Origin: Aspidapion aeneum
Taxonomy: Eukaryota > Arthropoda > Insecta > Coleoptera > Brentidae
Reading direction: 5' to 3'
DNA length: 64,000 nt
Assembly (NCBI GenBank): GCA_963576565.1
Contig: OY755039.1
Coordinates: 77,746,289-77,810,288, forward strand
A program made the translations under genes and the position numbers. This document shows positions 55,424 to 64,000 of this stretch, in pieces. Every line of letters starts with the position of its first letter. Position 1 is the first letter of the stretch. The notes below the pieces were generated by a model. The model searched no databases. It saw nothing but the letters and a program-made list of their open reading frames with translations, and was not told where the DNA came from.

Positions 55424-55527
55424 TTGTATTTTCGGTGTTTTGTACTTTCGACGTTTTGTATTTTCATCCTTTTGCACGTTCGAACTTTTGTATTTTCGAC
55501 TTTTTATACTTTCGACCTTTTCTTCGC
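55424..55527. repeat. ~21-bp minisatellite
   Basis: About five units of the type TTTTGTATTTTCGACG / TTTTGTACTTTCGACG, some with insertions. The ORFs on both strands here derive from the repeat. Confidence 0.75.
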
Positions 55528-55605
55528 CGTCCGCTGTTTTTTGAAAACTAATAAAATAATGGTAGGTAATACCAAAAATAATAATAATCATAAAATATAT
55601 AAAAT

Positions 55606-55700
55606 TTAACCCGTTACCGGTACTGTAGTTTTAGCATGTCAACCCCCCGTATATAATAAAACAGTGGGTACTGATAGTTGTCATGGCATGACATTAAACA
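55606..55700 (+). mobile_element. Possible piggyBac-type end
   Basis: TTAA followed by CCCGTTACCGGTACTG, the format of piggyBac-like termini (TTAA target, CCC start). No matching inverted right end with TTAA was found before 56934, so this is only a suggestion. Confidence 0.3.
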
Positions 55701-55812
55701 GAAGTCAGTCAGACGCTAACAAACATAGAAAAAATGTGAAAATAATAATATTTATTTCATCACAAATTTAATAAGTTTACTCGAGAGAAAGTTCGAATTA
55801 CATTTCTCGAAA

Positions 55813-55977
55813 ATGGAACAAACAAGGGACCAAAGAATAAAGCCTATTCCTACTTTGAGAGCAATATTCTATGCCGAAGGACACAATAACAATCGAAACG
55901 AACCAAGTAATGAGCAAAGGACAGTAAGCTTACGGCAAGCTGGAAGCAACAAAATCTTTATCGTGTATATATCTTGA
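55813..55977 (+). CDS. Short ORF of unknown nature (54 codons)
   Basis: ATG at 55813 to TGA, preceded by TTTCTCGAAA. The peptide is basic and polar (MEQTRDQRIKPIPTLRAIFY start). No domain or homologue recognised; the composition differs mildly from surrounding AT-rich ORFs. It could be the first exon of a transposon gene linked to the TTAA end upstream, or chance. Confidence 0.2.
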   Translation: MEQTRDQRIKPIPTLRAIFYAEGHNNNRNEPSNEQRTVSLRQAGSNKIFIVYIS

Positions 55978-56617
55978 TTACTTTTTGTTTTTTCTATTAT
56001 GATAAAATTAAATAATCCAAAAACGTATATTTTGCCTTTATAGTTTTAAAGAAATTACTTTTAATCACTGGGGACAAAAAATACTACCTTGGCCCATGAA
56101 AAAAGCTATTAAACGTACACTTTTATTCCCTAGAGAGCATAAAGAAATTTATTAAATGATACAAAACCCAACGTAAAAGTTTTCTATATTTTAGAAAATA
56201 CAGTGCTCGACATCGACATGGATAAGGCATTAAGGTCATTCTCCTCTTCTCCCTTTATTGTTCTGTAGTAATTCATAAACTCAAAAACAGAAAAAATAGT
56301 GTTTATTTTGAAGATTAAAACGTGCCGTGTAGCCCTCGGTGTAGTCTATGTACTACATACCGCAGTGGATACAAATATGATGGCTAAGGAAGTTAAATAT
56401 TTTTTTTACTACAGGGAATAAAATATGGTTCCAAAATCAAAATGTCCGGCAGGCTTTTTGGCGACCCAAAAGAGACCTTTTGTTTTTGGTGGTTTTTTTA
56501 GTGGGTTTTTTTACAAATTTCCATTTGTGTTTTATATGTCACTTCTGCCAACCAATCAACTGAGAGATATTTCAGTATGGTTTTATACAGCAAAACTTTA
56601 ATAATTCCCAGTTCTTT

Positions 56618-56920
56618 TTGATGAAAATTCGTCGTTTTTGTGCTGTGAAAATGCCGGTGACGTGCAAGTTGTGTGACAAATTATTTAGTGCCCTATTTAA
56701 TTTGAATAAACACTGGCATCGGGGTTCTACTGTATGTCTATGCTACGATAAACATTTTTTTTTAAGACTTAGCGCATTTAAATTTGTCAATACTCCCATG
56801 GCAAAACAAAATAAACGTGAAATGCATATAGAAGAAATACTGCATATACCTCAAAAAATATTAATCGCAGCACATACATATTGTATATGTTTGAAATCAA
56901 AAAGAAAAGACGAATCTTAA
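56618..56920 (+). CDS. ORF with a single degenerate zinc-finger motif
   Basis: 100 codons. Around residues 12-36 there is VTCKLCDKLFSALFNLNKHW followed by HRG, a C-x2-C-x12-H pattern like a C2H2 finger whose second histidine spacing is only one residue, so it is not a standard finger. The rest is lysine-rich, with cysteine pairs (CLCYD, CICLKS). It may be a decayed transposon protein or chance; it ends 14 bases before the TIR chain begins. Confidence 0.25.
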   Translation: MMKIRRFCAVKMPVTCKLCDKLFSALFNLNKHWHRGSTVCLCYDKHFFLRLSAFKFVNTPMAKQNKREMHIEEILHIPQKILIAAHTYCICLKSKRKDES

Positions 56921-56934
56921 AATGCAAAAATATA

Positions 56935-56978
56935 CAGGGTGTTCCCTCTCAAAAAATCGACTTTATTGTCACACCCTG
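56935..56978. mobile_element. 44-bp mini-element of the CAGGGTG family
   Basis: CAGGGTGTTCCC at the left and CACACCCTG at the right, TA on both sides (56933-56934, 56979-56980). Shares the TA at 56979 with the next element. Confidence 0.65.
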
Positions 56979-56980
56979 TA

Positions 56981-57825
56981 CAGGGTGTCCCAAATTCGTT
57001 GTTTTTGGTGGTGTCGGGTATTTCTAGGGGAGAAAGAAAAAAACTGAACCCCCTTTGCGACGCTTAAATTTTAAGGGAAGCCTAAAGGTGAAAACTACAT
57101 TTAGATATAGCAAGCCGTTTTTAAGCTACGGAGTGTTTTTGTCTGCATTTTGCTTTTGTGTAAATAGCTTTCTTATAGATCTTTTCTTGAAGAATTGACA
57201 GATGTAAACGGTTTTTATTTATCTCTTTTGGTTTTTAAAATATTGCATAAAGTTGTTATTTTTCTTACAGAATAACTCTAAAACTCTCTCTAAAATTTCC
57301 TTTCAAATGATCTATCACACTCAATATTTTAATTTTTAATTTTTTTTATTGTTTTCTTTATTTTTATTTTTTAATCACCTCTTTATTTTTTTTTATTTTT
57401 ATAATTTTATATTAAAATATTTTAAACCCATTAAGCAAACTAAAATATGTAGTAAAAATAAAAAAAACTAAAATATAAAGAAATCCCACTAATCCCATAA
57501 AGAAAAATTAATTTTATGTGATATCTCAAAAACTAAACGTGACAAATGAAATTTAATTTAACAGTTAAATTCCTCTTAAAAAAGTGTCTAAAGAATGTTT
57601 TCGCAGAAATAAAAATATTAATAAATAAACAAGTTATAGACCCCTTCCCAAAATGCAGACTTTTTAAAAACACCCCGTAGTTTAAAAACGGCTTGCTATA
57701 TCAAAATGCGATTTTCACCTTTAAGCTTCTTTTGAAATTTGAGTGTCGCAAAGGTTGATCAGGTTTTTTTAGCCCCTCTAGAAATACCCGAAACTCCCCA
57801 AAAACATCGAATTTGGGACACCCTG
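56981..57825. mobile_element. 845-bp TIR element, CAGGGTGTCCC ends
   Basis: CAGGGTGTCCCAAATTCG at the left; CGAATTTGGGACACCCTG at the right; arms of about 180 bases share GTATTTCTAGGGG, TTTAAGGGAAGCC-like and AGCAAGCCGTTTTTAA. TA on both sides. Non-coding AT-rich centre. Confidence 0.75.
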
Positions 57826-57827
57826 TA

Positions 57828-59360
57828 CAGCGTGTCCCATTTTCGATGGGATTAAATGGGAAACTCGGTTATTATTAAAGATATCGATTTTCTGATTGCA
57901 CCTTACCGTGCTCTTTTTTGGAGCCCTTAAAAATGGTGTAATCAGATTTTTGCTATACCCCGTAGTTTCGCTAATACAGGGAGTTTTTGAAAAAATTGTA
58001 TTTTTAATAATCCCTTGTATCTCACTTATTTTGCGAGATATTTTTATTCTGTAAAAACCTTTTCATGGCAACTTTTTTAGAAGAAAATAATGACGTTGTC
58101 AACTTTTTAAAATATTGTTTAGTTTTTGAGATATGGTATTTATCATAAAAAAATTAAATAAGGACCTGGAATTTTTTATTACTATTTTGATTGGTTCCAT
58201 GCTATTATTACCTTAAAATAATAAAACTTTAATATTTTTTTGATTTAAGGTTAAAAAAAAACTATTTAATATTTGCAAAAAAAAATTATAGTCCGAACCT
58301 GGAAATTTCCAACGTAATTATAAATTAAAAATTGCAAGACACACTAGTTAAACGATTTTTAGTTTATCTGTTTTGAAATGAGAATCAAAAGATTTATAAA
58401 GAAAGTAAAAAACGTTAAAAAGTTACAAAAATGAATAGCATACTAATTATTTGATGGTAGCACAGCAGGTCGTGAAATTTACAAAACAAAAGCGTGGAAT
58501 TTAATTTCATTTTACTTGTCATATTTGTGAATGGCTTACAATTATTTTAAACTGGCTAGAAATCGACCATATCCAGATTTTGAAAAATGTGATAGGTTTC
58601 ACTGCTTCATTCTAGCAACAAAATCCCAATATTTAAATGGCAGAAATATTTTTATGCAAAATGCGTTAAGAAAAATTACTCAAAAATGCCAACAATGTCT
58701 TACACATAATGGTAATCATAAAAATTACTTATTTTTTGTAATTTTGTTTTTTTTTGTATTTTTCGTAGACTTTGTTTCAAATAAATCTGTAAACTAACGT
58801 AAAACCATTTTAATATGCTAAGTATCAAAACAGTTAAACTAAAAATTGTTTAACTGGCAATTTTTAATTTATATTTTTGTTGGAAATATCCAGGTTCGGA
58901 CTAATTTTTTTTCAAAATAATAAATATTTTTTTTTTACCTTAAAACAAATTTTTTTTAAATTTTTATAATTTTATGATAATACTAGCATGAAACCAATCA
59001 AAATAGTAATAAAAAAAATCCAGGTCCGCATTTAATTTTTTTATGATAAATACCATATCTCAAAAACTAAACAATATTTTAAAAAGTTGACAACGTCATT
59101 ATTTTCTTCTAAAAAAGTTGCCATGAAAAGGTTTTTACAGAATATAAATATCTCGCAAATAAGTGAGATACAAGGGATTATTAAAAATATAATTTTTTCA
59201 AAAACTCCCTGTATTAGCGAAACTACGGGGTATAGCAAAAATCTGATTACACCATTTTTAAGGGCTCAAAAAAAGAGCACGGTAAGGTGCAATCAGAAAA
59301 TCAATATCTTTAATAATAACCGAGTTTCCCATTTAATCCCATCGAAAATGGGACACGCTG
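57828..59360. mobile_element. 1.53-kb TIR element, CAGCGTGTCCC ends
   Basis: CAGCGTGTCCCATTTTCGAT at the left; ATCGAAAATGGGACACGCTG at the right; arms of about 500 bases mirrored through TGATTGCACCTTACCGTGC, GGTGTAATCAGATTTTTGCT, TAATACAGGGAGTTTTTG and CAACTTTTTTAGAAG. The ORFs at 58531-58797 and 59087-59377 lie in it and show no domain. TA on both sides; the left TA (57826-57827) is shared with the previous element. Confidence 0.75.
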
Positions 59361-59362
59361 TA

Positions 59363-59733
59363 CATGGTGACGGATAGAAAAAAATTATGTTTGCTTTTAA
59401 AGTTCATCATCATCATAATTAACCAAAAAAAATCTACAATTTATTATAGCCCTTTATTTTCAATGATAAAGTTGCTGAGTGCTCCGGTTATAAAAAACCA
59501 CCCGGTACCTACATAAAATCATACCTAAAAATTAGAATTGACCATTATTTTATACCTTGAATTTTTAATTATACGTTAAGCTCTTCGATCTCGCGCACAG
59601 CCTTCGTAAACTAACCGAAGGCTGCGTCTCGCGCCAATCCCGGTATTCGCGCCAATAATTTAAATTAGACATTTTGACGTTAATTTTGGCGCATGCTCCT
59701 TTGATGGAATTTATCTCGGTATTTAATGACTCG
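59363..59733. other. Spacer with a short inverted repeat
   Basis: GCCTTCGTAAACTAACCGAAGGC at 59601-59623 forms a 9-bp stem hairpin; TTTGGCGC/GCGCCAA words recur nearby (59634-59690), possibly parts of a small MITE. No gene. Confidence 0.3.
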
Positions 59734-60331
59734 TAAAAATAGAGGCCACGACCCTGAAAAAATCAGCTGTTCTCCCGGGGCTGAATTTTACATTGGGTCT
59801 TATGGGAGGTCAGACGTTTTTTTATGATATTTTCAAAATGGCACTACAGATTTCCGTAAAATTTCAGTGAAATATTCTCAGACACCATCCCGATATTCCA
59901 CCAAAGGTTTGTAAGGAAGCAACATGAATAAAAGGTTAAAATCTTCAAGATTTAGCATTCCTTATTTTGAATTCAAATTACCCGCCATGTACCACATGCC
60001 AACTGTTATATTTGACATGTATTTGACTTTCTCATCTGTGATTGTCACATTCGCTTCTGCTTTAAACTAAATTTCGGCTAATGAAGCGGCTATGAAAAAT
60101 TAAGGATTACTATACATTTAAAAAAAAATTGTTCTGCCAGAATAAAGTAAAAACAATCTCGAAAATGGCTTTATTTGAAAAAAAATCAAATATTCATGAA
60201 TGAACCGCCTTTCCAACTTCAATATTTTAAAGACAATCAGCTGTGTCGTAACGTGACCATCGAAAAAAATCAGCCCCGGATGTGACGTCAACAAAGTGGA
60301 GGATCGTGGCCCGTCCATTTTGATAGCCCTG
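59734..60331 (-). mobile_element. CAGGGCTATC family, copy 3
   Basis: Reverse orientation: CAGGGCTATCAAAATGGACG begins at 60331, and the family sequence continues to AAAAATAGAGGCC... at 59734. The last ~12 bases of the terminus are missing or diverged, and no target duplication is evident. It lies 56 kb from the other two copies and is closer to copy 1 than to copy 2. Confidence 0.75.
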
Positions 60332-60723
60332 TCGGAAGTTTTGCCAGGTTTCGCAAAACCGTAGGCCTTAAGGCCACTAGGAGAACACCTTTACGAGGGA
60401 CATTTGAAAAGAGGTTTCTGTTCTAACTTTAACCAAGGGCAACGATTATACACTAGACAGGATTGCTCAGTTTGCCGAATCTGTCTGCATTCGATGTTGA
60501 AGGTCAAAGTCGCTGTTACGTCACCACTTGTGCTGGGTAGAAGCGCGCCTATTGTTATATTGGATTTTATGTGCTTTTAGAGAAATTTTCTTTATGCAAA
60601 ATTGAGGCATTGTACGTTTAAAAATATTGTCTTATGATTTTATATTTGAAATATCTGTTAAATAAATTAAATTAAATACTTAAAGTGAAAAACAAAACTA
60701 CACATAATGTCGTAGTACCTATA
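60332..60723. other. Spacer, GC-richer left part
   Basis: 60332-60560 has CCGTAGGCCTTAAGGCCACTAG (a GGCCTTAAGGCC palindrome) and TCACGTAAC-type words; no ORF or repeat match seen. Confidence 0.3.
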
Positions 60724-61378
60724 CAGGGTGTCCCATAACTTACGGGCCATAGACCAAAAGGTGATAGAGGAGGTCATGTCTGATAAAAAAGTTCCTATAA
60801 TGCATGGGTCAAAACTCTTTTTTTGTAGAGATACAGAGCATCAAAGTTGGCAATTTTTTTAACTTTTTTGATAATAGCTTTTTCCAAAAAACGCAGTATG
60901 AAATTGGGTAAAGTCGTGTATCAGAACAAGAGCAATAAATTGAAATAAAACTTATTTTGAGAAAAATCAGTTGGTCAATTTTTTTTTAAACTATTTTTTT
61001 GGTATGAACTTTTATAAATGCCATATTAAACGCAATGTTTTTTTTTATATTTTTTGTTAATAAAAACAAGCCTTTAGCGACACATAATAATAAATAAAAT
61101 ATTATTGATATTTTTTTAAAGAATAAGTAAGCTAAAATTAATTTTTTTTAAAAAGATTATTTTTTATACATTTTTGGAGGTAATTTTGACAGCCTGTATC
61201 TCCTTAACTGGAAATTTTATTAAAAAAAGGAGTATCACATTTTTGAATCACAATTATATAGCTGCAAAAATCCTATATCTTAAAAACGGATGTGTGTTGA
61301 CCCCATGTTATATAAACTTTTCGGAAATATCCTCCTCTATCACCTGCTGCACTATGGCCCCCGTTATGGGACACCCTG
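60724..61378. mobile_element. 655-bp TIR element, CAGGGTGTCCC ends
   Basis: CAGGGTGTCCCATAACTTACG at the left; CCGTTATGGGACACCCTG at the right; the arms share GGTGATAGAGGAGG / CCTCCTCTATCACC and TATAATGCATGGGTCAA / TTGACCCCATG. TA at both ends. Non-coding. Confidence 0.75.
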
Positions 61379-61380
61379 TA

Positions 61381-61990
61381 TAATTTGTCCAATTGTTTTA
61401 AAAGTATGTAAAGAAATTATTTTGCGATAATAATTAAAAACGGAAGTCTAGGTAGACGAAAAATTTATTGATTTATTTAAAAAAGGAAAAGCACAAATAT
61501 TGTTCTTATTAACAAATAAACAAAAAACATGCACATATTGTATAGGTTAATTATTACAACCGCTTTTTAAAGTATGATGTTAAGAAATTATTAATTAGAT
61601 AATTAAAAAACGGGAATATAGAACATAAAAAAAGTATTTATTATTACATTTTTACAAAAAAACAGAAAAGTACAGATACATACAATAAATTAAAAATATT
61701 AATATAAATAATAATATTTAATTTAGAAAAATATTCCTTTTCAATTCACAATCTTTTGTAATTTTCTTGATAGATATTATTAAACAAGACGCCCATTTGT
61801 TGAGAAAATCGTGGCCATTTTTTTACCCTGTAAACAAACGTTCTTCTATCCGTCCTGAATCGAATTTTTACACACTGTTAACAAACCAAATGTGAAAATG
61901 TTTATTTATATGATTGAAGAAGTAATCCATATCTCTAAATGGAGGTTTAAGTCACGAAAATTGAAAACTCTAAGTCGTCCTCCACTAAAT
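61381..61990. other. AT-rich spacer before the Penelope-like element
   Basis: No gene. The left boundary of the Penelope-like element's outer arm may fall in this interval, but the matching sequence lies beyond the window's right end, so it cannot be placed. Confidence 0.3.
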
Positions 61991-61997
61991 TTATTTC

Positions 61998-62038
61998 GAT
62001 CATACCAGTTTCGGCTTATGCGGCCATCATCAGTGATC
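61998..62038 (-). ncRNA. Candidate hammerhead ribozyme (Penelope-associated)
   Basis: Minus strand, 41 nt: stem I GATCA, then the core CTGATGA, one extra T, stem II GGC / GCC with a CGCATAA loop, then GAAA, a two-base-pair stem III with a UG loop (C-UG-G), the cleavage position after A in GGTA, and the second half of stem I, TGATC. All conserved boxes of a type I hammerhead are present in the right order. Very short stem III and small core departures are known for hammerheads of Penelope-like elements, which can act as dimers. The T after CTGATGA is the main deviation. Activity is not shown. Confidence 0.65.
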
Positions 62039-62124
62039 TACAAGCAAAATAAGTAAAGAGTACTACCTAGCAAACTACCTAACAGGTTAAAAAACTCGAA
62101 TTATCTATCTTACCAATTGCTAAT

Positions 62125-62505
62125 CGTAGTTATATCACAGGACAAAACATAAAACAATGGTGAACGTGCAACAAATTACAGAAAGATTTAGTTTAAAATC
62201 TTAAAATTATTGGCTAAAAATTAATCAGTCAGGTTATGTTTACAAAATCGAACGAATGGTGGGTTGCACAGTCGTTTAAGTAAGACTTAAATTAAGACCT
62301 ACTTATATATAAATAAGGGTTGACACCTACATAAAAATAAGTTTGACATTTAAGAGATTTCCTACTTGCTTACTCTCAGATGACCAAAGATGACAGAATA
62401 AAAAATACAATAAAACAAAATTAAAATAAAAGGAATAAAATAAAAGATTTAAATAAAATAAAAACAAAACAAACTAAAGTCAAATAAACTCAAATAAAAT
62501 CAAAA
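62125..62505 (-). repeat. Inverted pseudo-LTR arm of Penelope-like element, left
   Basis: Inverse copy of 63620-64000 at high identity, from CGTAGTTATATCACAGGAC to the AATAAAATCAA tract. It contains GGTGAACGTGCAACAAATTA, GTTATGTTTACAAAATCGAA and TATATATAAATAAGGG. It probably extends left to include the ribozyme at 61998-62038; the mirror of that part lies outside the window. Confidence 0.85.
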
Positions 62506-62517
62506 AAGGAGAATTTT

Positions 62518-63489
62518 AACAATTTCATACAATTCCTCAATAACATACATCCTTCAATTAAATTTACTACTGAATATGAAACTAACTCTAGCATCCCATA
62601 CCTAGATATATTAATCACAAGAACAAACAAAACCCTCGATTTTTCTATTTACAGAAAGTCAACCACTACAGATAATGTTATTCACTACAATTCTAATCAC
62701 CCTCCAAGCCATAAACCAGCGGCCTTTAACTCATTTTTTAATCGATTATTTTCAATTCCCATGACTAGAGAAAATTTTCTAACAGAACTACAAGTTATTA
62801 AGTCCATAGCCATTAACAACAACTATCCTTCAAAGTATATCAACAAATTATACTTCAGACACCTTAACATACACATCAATAATCGTTTAATTATAAAAGA
62901 ATCTTCTAATGCTTGTAGATATATTTCTCTACCCTTTCAAGGGCCAATATCATTCAAATTAAAAAATATCTTTCAGCAATTTGATCTAAAAATCTCTTTT
63001 AAAACCACAAATACAGCTAAAAACTTTCTTGTTAACACCAAAGACAAGTTGGATAAACAAGAGAAATCAGGGGTCTATATGCTTCAGTGTAACTGTGGAA
63101 ATGGATGCTATATAGGTAAAACTACTAGAAAGTTTAGAATACGTATAACTGAACACTTAAAAGAAATTGATAAATACAAGGATACTGAAGATTTAAACAA
63201 CACTCATATTAAATCTAACTTTGCTAAACATGTTTTACATGAAAAACATGGTTTTGACAGGGATAAAGATGTTACTATCTTACACATAAATTCTAATAGT
63301 GATAGAATAGATTTGCTAGAAACGCTCGAAATCAACAAATTACAAAAACAACACCCTTCAGTTTGCCTTAATCAACAATTAGAACACAAATCTACAGATT
63401 TCTTTAACTCATTAGTTTTTTCAACCAAACTACCTTTAAATTCTATAATGGTAGCAATCAATAATGATGATGATGATGATCCACCATAA
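62518..63489 (+). CDS. Penelope-like retrotransposon protein, RT C-terminus and GIY-YIG endonuclease (5'-truncated)
   Basis: Open frame entering from the left arm; the first ATG is at 62761, but family sequence begins upstream (FLNNIHPSIKFTTEYE, IPYLDILITRT, FSIYRKSTTTDNVIHYNSNH), which is the end of the Penelope RT and its linker. From about residue 103 of the ATG-based protein: GVYMLQCNCGNGCYIGKTTR, the GIY-YIG nuclease with its extra cysteine pair, followed by RIRITEHL, SNFAKHVLHEKHGF and DLLETLEINKL. The RT catalytic domain is absent, so the copy is not autonomous. It ends in an acidic D-run. The nuclease makes the nick that primes reverse transcription in this class. Confidence 0.9.
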   Translation, partial: NNFIQFLNNIHPSIKFTTEYETNSSIPYLDILITRTNKTLDFSIYRKSTTTDNVIHYNSNHPPSHKPAAFNSFFNRLFSIPMTRENFLTELQVIKSIAINNNYPSKYINKLYFRHLNIHINNRLIIKESSNACRYISLPFQGPISFKLKNIFQQFDLKISFKTTNTAKNFLVNTKDKLDKQEKSGVYMLQCNCGNGCYIGKTTRKFRIRITEHLKEIDKYKDTEDLNNTHIKSNFAKHVLHEKHGFDRDKDVTILHINSNSDRIDLLETLEINKLQKQHPSVCLNQQLEHKSTDFFNSLVFSTKLPLNSIMVAINNDDDDDPP

Positions 63490-63619
63490 GTTTGTTTGGC
63501 ACTGGTTATTTTGTTTATTTTATTTTTAATATCTCAGTTTCTTTTATTTTTATTTTTGTGTTATTTTGTTTTATATTATTTTATTTTGGTTTATTTTGTT
63601 TTATTTTATTTTATTTTAT
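63490..63619 (+). other. Penelope-like element 3' region
   Basis: T-rich non-coding stretch (TTATTTTGTTTTATTTTATTTT repeats) between the stop and the right arm; it mirrors the A-rich tract at the inner edge of the left arm. Confidence 0.6.
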
Positions 63620-64000
63620 TTGATTTTATTTGAGTTTATTTGACTTTAGTTTGTTTTGTTTTTATTTTATTTTATTTAAATCTTTTATTTTATTCCTTTT
63701 ATTTTAATTTTGTTTTATTGTATTTTTTATTCTGTCATCTTTGGTCATCTGAAAGTAAGCAAGTAGGAAATCTCTTAAATGTCAAACTTATTTTTATGTA
63801 GGTGTCAACCCTTATTTATATATAAGTAGGTCTTAATTTAAGTCTTACTTAAACGACTGTGCCCACCATTCGTTCGATTTTGTAAACATAACCTGACTGA
63901 TTAATTTTTAGCCAATAATTTTAAGATTTTAAACTAAATGTTTCTGTAATTTGTTGCACGTTCACCATTGTTTTATGTTTTGTCCTGTGATATAACTACG
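63620..64000 (+). repeat. Inverted pseudo-LTR arm of Penelope-like element, right
   Basis: Inverse complement of 62125-62505, running out of the window at CCTGTGATATAACTACG. A forward-strand copy of the hammerhead motif would be expected about 90-130 bases beyond the window end. Confidence 0.85.

Noticed and set aside
55298..55544. 81-codon ORF with MSVCVCVCVCG start
   Set aside because: Starts in the GT microsatellite and continues through the 21-bp minisatellite; not a gene.
62004..62038. Reading the CTGATGA...GAAA region as a simple MITE hairpin
   Set aside because: The hairpin alone would not explain the ordered core boxes and the outer GATCA/TGATC pairing; the hammerhead reading fits better and is reported as a candidate.

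Overview
The window reads as eukaryotic nuclear DNA from an arthropod, most likely an insect with a large, repeat-rich genome. It is AT-rich, has spliced exons with GT/AG borders, and carries APE-type non-LTR retrotransposons, a Penelope-like element, many palindromic nonautonomous DNA transposons, and Helentron-associated elements of the DINE-1/INE-1 style. No prokaryotic operon, rRNA gene or full tRNA gene was seen. Species and order cannot be fixed from the sequence.

Host genes are sparse. At 329-505 (minus) lies a first coding exon resembling the FAM177 family; the rest of that gene would lie left of the window. On the plus strand, three exons (27404-27690, 29396-29591, 38209-38350) join in perfect phase (2+1, 0/0, open at phase 1). 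They form one ~208-codon piece of a gene with short coiled-coil motifs, tentatively like the AKAP2/MISP C-terminal family. A 63-codon minus-strand ORF at 23277-23468, with a signal-peptide-like start and an AATAAA just past the stop, is a possible small secreted protein gene.

Almost everything else is mobile DNA, much of it nested. 0.8-8 kb: a LINE 3' end, a Mutator-like long-TIR element with a 9-bp target duplication, two copies of a 0.6-0.7 kb element with 7-bp duplications, and a 4.2-kb long-TIR element split by a LINE. 8.3-10 kb: a 1.65-kb palindrome. 10-18 kb: Helentron-type copies, inverted arrays of ~180-bp repeats, and a young polyA LINE with an intact 905-codon ORF. 18-27 kb: LINE remnants and more Helentron-type copies, one inserted precisely in another. 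27-38 kb: the three-exon gene, with introns full of insertions including a 1.1-kb palindrome. 38.4-43.5 kb: a nearly full-length but decayed LINE with a PHD-type ORF1. 43.9-49.5 kb: tandem repeats, MITEs, a Helentron-type copy and a LINE. 54.1-55.2 kb: a Foldback-like element whose arms are minisatellites. 56.9-59.4 kb: three TIR elements chained through shared TA dinucleotides. 62-64 kb: a Penelope-like element with GIY-YIG endonuclease, inverted pseudo-LTR arms and a candidate hammerhead ribozyme.

The most notable candidates are the Penelope hammerhead motif with its inverted arms, the Helentron-type family with hairpins at both ends and a variable GTCT core, the TIR-only 30-bp element with a perfect 9-bp duplication, the CACAATC-repeat element with an 8-bp duplication, and the TA-linked chain. 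Family names for the DNA elements come from architecture and target-site duplications; no transposase was found for any of them.
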